Shown: positions 34,039 through 42,382 of the stretch, one piece after another
How the letters are laid out: each line of letters begins with the position of its first letter
How positions within the stretch are numbered: the stretch's first letter is position 1
NCBI GenBank assembly: GCA_037013495.1
Contig: CM072810.1
Coordinates: 83,684,449-83,748,448 of the forward strand
Reading direction: 5' to 3'
DNA from: Hippophae tibetana
Lineage: Eukaryota > Streptophyta > Magnoliopsida > Rosales > Elaeagnaceae
Length of the DNA: 64,000 nucleotides
Notes under the pieces: generated by a model
The model's database searches: none
The model's input: the letters and a program-made list of their open reading frames with translations, nothing else
What the model was told of the DNA's origin: nothing
Made by a program: the position numbers and the translations under genes

Positions 34039-35378
34039 AAAACTTGATGTGTCAATTCTTGGTGTACAAATTTTGTATGATTTATACATAGCTCATAAGT
34101 ATATGATTCACTAGTAAAAAATAATAAATATACTTCCAAGATCGATCTAAAAAAGAATCATGTGTTTTTAAATAATTCAACAAATTCCTCAAAACGAAAA
34201 AATAAGAATCTAAAGATCTTGTCACTAATGATTGGTTTGATAAATCTAAACTAATGGCATAAAAATAAATATTAATTTAATAAAATAATTTGCAAATAGA
34301 CATGTACATTTGGTGGAAGATTTATGGGATATATTGCTTAGTTAATTATGATTACCTAATATTAAGTTATTTAAAAATAGAAGTTATGTTTATTGATTCT
34401 CTTTTTTATAAGAAAATATCCTAAGGTAGGGATCAGATTCTTTTGTTGAAAACAAACCAATTAATATCCTATTTCTGGGATTACCAATTGATTAATTATT
34501 AAACTCTGATTTATTTCTAAAAAATTAACAAATCATCTAATTATTGCTTAAGGCTGAGCATGTAATTAGACTTTCAATCAAGGTGTTAAAGTTATATTTA
34601 TACCTCAATTGTATCCCTATAGAATTTTGATGTCATTCTTTCTCTAGAAAACCTTCAAATAGGAATACCAATATTGTTTATTGAATTGAAACTAAAGCTA
34701 CTACATAAACTAAACTTACCTAACTCTCAATTTGAGAGAAGAACTTTGAAACTACCAAAACAAAAGAAATGCTTCAAAGAAAATAATAATTTAGCTAAGC
34801 GAAAAGCTATGAGATATGTTACAATTAAGAATTTGGGTCTAATTTATAGGTGTTGAAAAGGACAAAATGGTAGATTGGAAGGTGGGAAGCACAACAAAAA
34901 CTTTCCCACACCATGGCATAATAGGTTGTACATGTCTAGAACTTAAAAAATAACACACATGTCATGGCATATGATGTTTTCACGCGGTAGCATGCAATAA
35001 TTCCAGAATTTGTGAATCTCACTCCATTAGCCTTGCATCATAGCACAAAATTATTTATACCATGGCCCACGTTCCTCTAAATAACTGAAATCCTATTTTT
35101 TTATACACTTTTTTAAATTGTTTGAAACATATGTAAGTTTTAAATATGTTATCTTTTAAGCTTCAATGTTGTAATGAAGTGTTTTAAGGTACTATTCTTT
35201 GAGTATCGATCAATCAAATTAATTTGAAGCTAAAATATTCGAAAAACAACAAAACATACTTGTGATTCCAAAAAGATAAATTTGTTTTAAGAAATAATAA
35301 AACTATGAAAATAAAAATCTATTTTATTTTTTAAGTACATAAAATAACAATATATTAAGTGCTTTTAAGCACTCATCA

Positions 35379-36340
35379 ATATCTCTTTTTGTGGACTTCG
35401 TGCATAAAAGAAGACGGTATACATTTTCAATTTCTACTTAAGTAATTTAATTTAAGTAATAACAAAAGTATAAGACACTATATTAGATGTAAAAATCTTA
35501 ACAATCAGTGCAAAACCTATAGAGCTCATCTAGAAATTTGAACAATAAGAAGGGTGTCTAAAGGATTAGAAACATATTATCACTCAAATTATAAAAATAA
35601 AAGCTCAAAATATTCTCACAAGGTAATCTATACAATTTCATTCCTAAACACCAATTTCAAATTTATCCTAATTTCAACATTTTATTATGAAATACAAACT
35701 ATGACAAAAAAATTAATTATCACATTACTCCATGGTATATTTAAAATATTAATCTAACAATGAAAATACGCAATCACTTGCTTAAACCAACTAAAAGCAT
35801 ATGATTTTGTAAGAAAAATTTTAAAATTAAACCTATCGCTAAACCAATGTATACTAAACTAAAAGAAATTAAATAAAAACATAAACATATGTTTAAAAAA
35901 AATTTAAAATTGCTCAAATTAATGTAACACAACTTTTTTCACCCCCAACCATGGATTTACTTTGACCTCAATGCAACAAATGCAAATTAAAGATAAAGAA
36001 TAAAGAAGAGAAAAGTTACTCATTTGCTATACGTGATCAAGTATTGATGTAGAAATTCAAGTTCATCCATCATTTCAACATTTTAATTCACATAAACAAA
36101 ATGTTGTGTACTTTTTACACAGTTCAACAAAAAGTTATAAATTTTCAACAATTCTAAAATGAAATAACCATAGCTCACATAATAGGAAGATAAAATAAAA
36201 TAAAGTGAAACAAATAACATGAAACAAACATAATATCCTAAACGAAAAATAATTAAACTAGAGTTCATAAAAACAAGCTAAAATATATATGTAAAAACAG
36301 TAAAAACTCGTAAGAATCCTAGAGTTGGAGCTTAATCCTC
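35379..36340. other. AT-rich flank, no gene seen
   Basis: Between copy C and the host of copy D. No recognisable frame, repeat or terminus. Short open frames are low-complexity. Confidence 0.4.
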
Positions 36341-36344
36341 CATG

Positions 36345-36874
36345 TCATTTGGTCTTTTTTCTTCATGATGTGGTTGTGATCATTCAGGTGATGTAAAGAT
36401 GAAATCATAATCTTGATTCCTGTGATCTCTTAAATGACTTGAATCCACCCCAAGATGGTTAAATTGTAACCAATTTATTTCATAAAATAAATTATTATAA
36501 TTCACCTAATCACGATGTTGTCGATTTGAAAATGCAAAATGTTGTGTAGTATAAGCTTAAGCATAATTTTCCAAGTAAGTGACTCTTTCAAATAGATAAT
36601 GAATTTCTTCCTTCATTGTCATTCTTTATGAAGAAGTCACTCTTCTTTCTCTTTAGGAAATATTAGTACGTAAGGTGAGTTCGTTATAGTATGCGAGAAT
36701 TAATAATTCATTAGATTGAAACATAAATTCATGTTTTAGGTAAACCACCCCCGCTTTTGCACATTAAGTAGTAATGAGCTAGAGGAAGAAGTAACTCAAT
36801 CGAAGGTTGTTAGTAGATAATTTCTTCCTACTGTGAATTATTATTCCAATATTCATAATCATTTTGAATGTTAT
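36345..36874 (-). pseudogene. 'Putative plant transposon protein' remnant, C-terminal side
   Basis: Read on minus from 36874, this continues the domain at 44316-44820, with copy D inserted between. Recoverable text includes IHSRKKLSTNN/VGRNYLLTT, SSSSLLLNVQKRGWFT and FPKEKEE followed by charged sequence. This fits the part of the domain after the LLYAI...VG motif and the charged tail, but the match is weaker than on the other side. Assignment rests mainly on continuity across the agtat duplication. Confidence 0.45.
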
Positions 36875-37177
36875 AGTATTGATGAGTGCTCAAAAAGCAC
36901 TAAAATAACCATGATTTTATGCACATTAATTGATTAAAAATATATATATTTATATGTTTTATCATATATTTATATAAATTTGTCTTTTTCGGAATCACGG
37001 GTATTTTTATTGTTTTTCACGTATTTTGGCTTAAAAATGCAACTTAAAGATTCAAAGAGAAATACTGGAAGCAATACATCACAAATATATTAATAAATAA
37101 ATGGGAAAAGGTCAACAAATATGGAAAAATTGGACAAAATCGGTCAAAAAGGACAAAAATATCAAAAAAGAGAAAAA

Positions 37178-37332
37178 CGCGCCACCGCGCCGCCCAGCCG
37201 CCGCGCCCCAGCGCCCAGCTCCGCCCCAAGCTGCGCGCATGGCACTGTTCATGCGCGCAGCACTGCGCGCGCGGGTACTGTTCATGCGCACAGCACTGCG
37301 CGCGCGGGTACTGTTCATCCGCGTGCCGACAC
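37178..37332 (+). repeat. GC-rich minisatellite in U3 of copy D 5' LTR
   Basis: A 33-bp unit containing actgttcatgcgcgcagc, anchors at 37244, 37277 and 37310, in otherwise AT-rich DNA. The 3' LTR equivalent (42680-42845) has four anchors instead of three, so the number changed after or during the last cycle. Open frames here come from the GC-rich repeat and are not genes. Confidence 0.9.
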
Positions 37333-37340
37333 CCATTTTT

Positions 37341-37376
37341 CACGTGCAGCAGCCCCATGACGTCATGTTGACGTCA
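37341..37376 (+). promoter_or_regulatory. G-box and paired TGACGTCA sites, 5' LTR
   Basis: CACGTG at 37341-37346, TGACGTCA at 37358-37365 and 37369-37376, the two palindromes 11 bp apart, about 80-100 bp before the TATA box. TGACG motifs in pairs are the as-1 type sites bound by TGA bZIP factors in stress and hormone responses; G-boxes also bind bZIP/bHLH factors. The same arrangement is in the 3' LTR (42859, 42876, 42887) and copy G. Copy E keeps the pair but not the G-box. Confidence 0.8.
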
Positions 37377-37456
37377 TCAATGACCTCAGCATTTCCATTA
37401 CGCGTTTTTACATTTTTTTAACATTTTTTTACTCATTTTTTCTCTCCATCATCACC

Positions 37457-37464
37457 TATAAATA
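37457..37464 (+). promoter_or_regulatory. TATA box of copy D 5' LTR
   Basis: TATAAATA within cacctataaatacccc, followed about 30 bp later by a CA/CT-rich leader typical of a plant start site. Same context in the 3' LTR at 42975, copy E at 49598 and copy G (minus) at 59865. Confidence 0.85.
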
Positions 37465-38214
37465 CCCCATTTCCCTTCACTTCAAACCACACCTTCAAAA
37501 CACACTTCTCTCTTCTTTCTTTCTCTCTTTTCTTAGATTTTTAGTTTTTCTTATGTTTTCTTAGTTTTTAGCTTTTCTTAGTTAAATTCTCTTAGATTTA
37601 GAGTTCTTCTCTTTTTGGGAAGAACTAGTTATGTTTTTGTAATATTTTAGCTTTTTGATTCAATAAATGGGAGTGCAAATTCCGCTTGGAGTTTTTCCAG
37701 CAACGGGAATAGCGTCGAAGTTCTGTAAGGATTTTATTTTCTTTACAGTTATTTTTATGCTTTATTCTTACATGTTATATTTAATTTGTCTGTGGTTAAA
37801 TTTAACTGTGCTGGCTATTTAGTAAACATGATGTAATAATGACGTTGTTATGCTTGCGAAATATTAAATAGGTAAAAATCTCTAAAATGAATTGATTTTA
37901 TTTTTATTCATGATTTTATATTAAGAATGTTAGAGAGAAATATATTATTTTTCATTACAAACTTAAACCTGAAAATTAGATTTTAAGGTTTAGTTATCCG
38001 GTCTAATTTAAAGTAGTGCTCTTTTATTTGATGGTACAATCGCCCGGTAGTTAGAGTGAAGCTCTATTTCAAAAGTTTTTATAAGAATTATTATCTAAAA
38101 ATGTATTGACAACATGTTTTCGGTAGTGATTTTAAAACTTGAAAGTTAGTACTCGGATAGCTAAATTCTTAGGTTTAATTTGGACACCTTGAATAAAGTT
38201 TAAACTGTCTAACC

Positions 38215-38360
38215 CCACCAAAGGTGGCATTTAAATGGTTCATTTTCAATCTCTTAGAAAAAGAAATTAATTTAATGAGGCAAATTAGTTATCAACCCCA
38301 CCCATAGGTGTTAATTGATTTGTTTAGTTAACAAAGAATATCTAACCCCACCAAAGGTGG
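38215..38360 (+). other. Three CACC/GGTG hairpin motifs in LTR
   Basis: CCACCaaaGGTGG (38215-38227), CACCcataGGTG (38299-38310) and CCACCaaaGGTGG (38348-38360). They lie after the presumed transcription start, so they would be in the RNA leader. Conserved in the 3' LTR, copy E and copy G (in G twice, because of a duplication). Confidence 0.75.
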
Positions 38361-38737
38361 CATTCATACAAAAAAGGGAGAATCAATAAATATCAATTCA
38401 TATCTTTAATAACCTAGATAATATGAGCAAACATAATTAACTTAGTTATTATATCCATAAATACTCCGCCATTATAAATGATAAAATTTGCATAAATGTT
38501 TATTGAATCTATGTTTATTTTTATGTAAGTAGATTAAAAACACAAAAATCCCAAAATATCGTGACAGGATGTTTAGGATTTAATTTCGTTTTTAGAAGTT
38601 TGAATAATAAATTAAAAACCACACACATTCCTTATCATTTTCTACGAAATGATTCGTGCACTTGCGAGAGTTTTATAAATATTAAAACCAAAGTATTGGC
38701 AAGAATCGGCGATGCCGGTTTTCGCTCATCAAGTTTT

Positions 38738-38790
38738 TGGCGCCGTTGCCGGGGATTTGCTCATCAAGTTTTTGGCGCCGTTGCCGGGGA
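38738..38790 (+). promoter_or_regulatory. Duplicated tRNA-Asp primer binding site
   Basis: TGGCGCCGTTGCCGGGGA occurs at 38738-38755 and again at 38773-38790. A 35-bp unit that includes the LTR end gctcatca and the primer site is tandemly repeated. The 18-nt match is the complement of the tRNA-Asp 3' end and primes minus-strand DNA synthesis. Confidence 0.93.
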
Positions 38791-39059
38791 AGGAATAGCG
38801 GTTTTTAAATTATTTATCAAAATTTTAAAAACATTTTTGTGCTGTAAATAATTGTGATATTTTTAATAAAAAAAATAATAATCAAATTTCAAAATTCATA
38901 AGAAATAAAAAAAAAATAAAAAATAAAAAAATAATAATTTTTTTTTAATTGTAAAATAATTTAGAAATTTGAAATTTGAAGTAAAAATTCTTTACCGTTT
39001 GAATAGTAAAAAAAATAAAAAATTAAAATTAAAATTTCAAAAAATTTAAGTTAATAAGA

Positions 39060-39390
39060 AATAATATAGCGTGAATAGTAAAATAAAATTATCGTTCATG
39101 AATAATAAAAAAAAATTTAAAATTTCAAAAAAAAAATTAAGTTAATAAAAAATAATAGAGCGTGAATAGTAAAATAAAATTACCGTTCATGAATAGTAAA
39201 AAAAATTAAAAAAAAATTAAAAACAATTAAAAATTAAAAACAAATTTTAATTTCAAAAATTTTAAGTTAATGAGAAATAATACAGCGTGAATAGTAAAAT
39301 AAAATCACCGTTCATAAAAAAAAATTTAAAACTTAAAATTTTTAATATAGTGTAAATAGTAAAATAAAATTACCGTGAATAGTAAAAAAA
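39060..39390 (+). repeat. gcgtgaatagtaaaataaaat tandem repeat
   Basis: Core motif near 39069, 39160, 39285 and 39347, usually followed by accgttcatgaatagtaaa. Spacing is irregular (91, 125 and 62 bp) because of polyA-rich linkers. Confidence 0.8.
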
Positions 39391-39519
39391 ATTAAATTTT
39401 TTTTTTAATTTTCATTTAATTTTAATTTTTATTTAAAATCTTAATTTTATTTTTATTTTATTTTTATCTTATTTTATTTTATTTTATTTTTCTTTCTTTT
39501 CTTTAACTATTTTTTTTCT

Positions 39520-39880
39520 CTCTTAATTTTTATTTAATTAACTTAGATTTTTACTAACTTAATTAACTTAGTTTCTTTTTAATTAACTTAGATTTTTCAT
39601 TAACTTAATTAACTTAGATTTTTAGTTTACTTAACTTAATTAACTTAACTTTTTAATTAACTTAGATTTTTTTAACTTAACTAACTTAGATTTTTAACTT
39701 GGCTTTTTAATTAACTTAACTTAATTAACTTGAACTTTTTAATTAACTTTGATTAACTTACCTTTTTAATTAATTTAATTTTTTTTACCAACTTAGCTTT
39801 TTAATTAACTTAACTTAATTAACTTAGATTTTCTTTTACTTAATTAACTTAAATTTTTACTTAACATAGCTTAATTAACT
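39520..39880 (+). repeat. aacttaattaacttagattt degenerate repeat
   Basis: Many imperfect copies of aacttaattaactta separated by gatttt or ctttttaatt. The same repeat opens copy A (1-85). Confidence 0.85.
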
Positions 39881-39925
39881 TAACTTTAATAACATGAAAA
39901 GTAAAGATCTAAGGGAGTTCTGTCT

Positions 39926-40030
39926 AGGAGACTAGTTCTTGGAAGCCTTTGTGCCACTAGTCTTTCCTGGGAACGTTGTTCTGTCTAGGAGAATGGTTTT
40001 TAAGGAGCCTTTGCTCCACCATTCTTTCCT
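39926..40030 (+). ncRNA. Paired stem-loops in LARD-like internal domain
   Basis: Two consecutive units. Hairpin 1 (39926-39968) pairs aggagactagt with actagtctttcct. Hairpin 2 (39987-40030) pairs aggagaatggt with accattctttcct and has an inner ggagc/gctcc stem. The outer stems differ in sequence between the units (ctagt/actag versus atggt/accat) while pairing is kept, which suggests selection on RNA or DNA structure. Copy A has the same pair at about 115-230, partly decayed. The role is unknown; packaging or dimerisation of the element RNA is a guess. Confidence 0.6.
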
Positions 40031-40397
40031 GGGAGCACTCTTGGTTAATACTGATTATGTTATTTTAACTTAAATAAAAAAAAATTAAAAAAAAACAAAA
40101 ACAAAAACATTCTGAAACTATCTCCAAAATTTTAAAGTTTTAATTACAATCTCAAGAGTTAGTTTCTTTGTTTGATCTAGGTACAATTGTGTTTTGATGC
40201 CTTAATTATTTGATTTGCACCTAGATGTGGGTTATCTAAAACCCTCGAGCATGCCCTTAGTTTTTGGTACAGAAAAATTTAAAAATCAATAGGGCATGTT
40301 TGAAATAGTATAGGTAGACAACCTTGTCTTACTTGTAGGTATCATTGACTCAATGATGAGGGGACATTGAGTTTACTTAAAATACAATCCCCAAGTT

Positions 40398-40446
40398 ACG
40401 TCTTGCTAAGACGTTAAACTAAGCGTTGGATGGGAGGCAACCCATC
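40398..40446 (+). other. Two adjacent perfect palindromes
   Basis: ACGTCTTgctAAGACGT (40398-40414) and GATGGGaggcaaCCCATC (40429-40446). Copy A keeps the second fully and the first in shorter form (about 585-640). Confidence 0.75.
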
Positions 40447-40692
40447 ATTTTAGGTAATTTTCTGTTATTTATTTTATTTACTTAATTTTATTGTTTATTT
40501 TAGTTTAATACTTTTTAAATTGTTAAAACTAAAAATGTTTGTTGAGATGTTAGAAGTTCACAGCGATCTGTCTGTATACACTTTAAATGATGAATATGAT
40601 GAATGCACCTACATTTCTCCATTACTACTTACACATTCTCAGGAAATAGGTAATCTTTCTTCTCTTTTCTCTTTATCTTTAATTTACAGTTG

Positions 40693-40712
40693 TTACATTG
40701 AGGACAATGTAA
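40693..40712 (+). other. Palindrome TTACATTG-AGGA-CAATGTAA
   Basis: Perfect 8-bp arms with a 4-base loop. Copy A (865-884) has the same arms with loop ATAA. Directly followed by gttctaggttgggggtgg. Confidence 0.8.
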
Positions 40713-42360
40713 GTTCTAGGTTGGGGGTGGTGAAAAGTTACCATGCATAATTAGAAAAAAAAAAGATTTAACAATTTAAAAATAAAAAAATATATAATAA
40801 AAATTTTATGTTCACATTTTCATTTTTTTTATTTTATTTTTGTTTTATGTGATTTAGTAATTTAAAAAAAATTATTAAATATTTTCTCACAAAAATTTAT
40901 CATTTCTTTAAATCAAATTTAAGTAAATAGTTAAGTCTTTTGTACTGTTAGATTAATTTTTGAAAACATATCATGAAATATTTTGTAATTATTTTTGATA
41001 ATTAGTTAGTTTTTTTCATAACTAGTATTTCTTGATAAAATGTAGAAATTATATTAAACCCAAAATCGGTGTTTATGAATTTTTTTTTAGTGGAGACTAC
41101 CCTTGTGAGATATAATTTGAGCCTAATTTCTTTTATTCAGAGTGAAATATATATTTTTTCTACTCCAAACACATTTCTTATTTATTCAAATGATTAGATG
41201 ATCTCTATAGGTATTAGTATTGAATGTATGAATTTTTTTCTCATCTTAATAGAGTATCATATATTTTTTATTATTATTTTTGTTTAGATTAAATGATTTG
41301 AGTAGAAATTGATAGTATATGCTTATATCTCATTCATGCATGACTGCTACAAAAAACAAAAAGACATATATGGGGTTACCTAAACCAAGATCAAACAAAA
41401 AAGCCACAAAATTAACCACTCACCAAATTCAAAAAAAAAATGTACAATCTGTACATGGGTTGACTCTCTAAAATATACATATATTAAAAAAAAATAGAGA
41501 GATAAAAAAATATAGTATCATCTACATACTATGACCCACATTGCCTACAAAATTGTGAGTAAAGGCTAAATACAAAAGAAAGATATAGGAAGTAATTCCC
41601 TAAAAAGTCATTGCAATTTCTTCATTTGTAAAAAGCATATATCTTGAAATTCTTTCTTAATGAGTTTGATTTATGCATGAAAATGATTTTTATATATGAT
41701 ATCTTTATAATTTATACATTCGATTCATTTCATGAGATCAATGTTAAAACAACACTTTGAGCCTTTATTCTTTATACATATGCGAACCTATTAGTTCATT
41801 TCTATACATCAACTCTTTCGCATATAAATTAGTATGAGTGTTTGAACCCATAGGATTCAGTGTTTTGAGAGTATTGACTTGTGAGGAATAGAGTCGAAGC
41901 GAATTCTAATTCATGACACTGAAATTGGGTGAAATTAAATTGATACATTTTTGACATGAAATATGAAAATGATTTTCGACTAATTATTATAATAAATCAT
42001 GATTGTTTAAAGAGATTAAAATAACTTATGCTTGAGATTTTAATTATGATCTTAAAAGAGATTAAAAAGTAAGAGACATTTTTGTGATATGTTGTTTTCT
42101 TTTATTCTTAAATTAATTTTTGATTTTGTTGTAATTTTAGTTTTTGATTTGATTGTTTTTATTTCTTTTGATTTTTATATTTAGTGCAATGTTTGTGGGT
42201 ATCATTACTGAAAACCCTCACGAGACTCAAACTCGTCCACTAGGGCAACCTAGGGGTTTAACGGCTTGTTGCATAGGCTAAATGCAACCGTTTCAATCCA
42301 CGAAAGTGATTTAGGATAGTTTAATTTTTAGTTTTTATCGCTTCTCTTGCTAAGGGACTA

Positions 42361-42382
42361 GCAAGAAGCTGGTTGGGGGTTG
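42361..42382 (+). promoter_or_regulatory. Presumed plus-strand primer tract of copy D
   Basis: gcaagaagctggttgggggttg precedes the 3' LTR. It is G-rich rather than a clean polypurine run, but a near-identical string sits before the LTR of copy A (2805-2824) and, inverted, of copy C (32953-32975). Confidence 0.65.

Larger units (their letters stand above)
31447..35378 (-). mobile_element. Family L element, copy C (internally deleted)
   Basis: Minus-strand element: 3' LTR 31447-32952, shortened internal domain 32953-34038, primer site 34021-34038, 5' LTR 34045-35378 ending cactcatca. The internal part keeps only the reverse complement of the domain's 3' third: ttgttagggatttcaaagatgatac matches the family cctcacgagactc block, and the region near 33580 matches the block at 41720. 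About 2.5 kb is missing compared with the intact copy. The 3' LTR carries a 102-bp tandem duplication. LTR sequences are well diverged, so it is old. Confidence 0.82.
36880..38731 (+). mobile_element. Copy D 5' LTR
   Basis: TG...CA ends. In order: U3 start, a GC-rich repeat cassette (37178-37332), G-box and paired TGACGTCA sites, TATA box (37457), a CT-rich leader, aataaa (37672), three CACC/GGTG hairpins, and the U5 end. Relative to the 3' LTR it lacks about 27 bp (near 38630) and a roughly 40-bp insert (near 38530). Confidence 0.93.
38791..42382 (+). other. Non-coding internal domain of copy D
   Basis: AT-rich. In order: polyA/T-rich sequence, a gcgtgaatagtaaaataaaat repeat (about 39060-39390), an aacttaattaacttagattt repeat (about 39520-39880), two tandem stem-loops (39926-40030), palindromes at 40398-40414, 40429-40446 and 40693-40712, then AT-rich sequence to the polypurine-like tract. 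The ggttgggggtgg just after 40712 and the gatgggaggcaaccca motif resemble strings I associate with the 3' side of plant gypsy pol regions, which suggests descent from a coding gypsy element. No frame longer than about 96 codons, and none with motifs. Confidence 0.85.

Noticed and set aside
31446-35383. atatc on both sides of copy C as its target duplication
   Set aside because: Accepting it would require the LTR to start with tacaaaa rather than a TG end and to share a base with copy B. The evidence is ambiguous, so it was not claimed.
37044-37421. Overlapping Arg/Ala/Pro-rich open frames on both strands (also at 42547-42878, 49189-49602 and 59786-60384)
   Set aside because: They arise from the GC-rich minisatellite and cassette in LTR U3 regions, where stops are rare. 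They start and end with the repeat, differ between copies, and overlap on both strands.
38561-38851. Short frames beginning MTGCLGFNF in LTRs (also 44119-44358 and 57798-58082)
   Set aside because: Same LTR U5 segment repeated in copies D and G. No domain, and the frame varies with indels.
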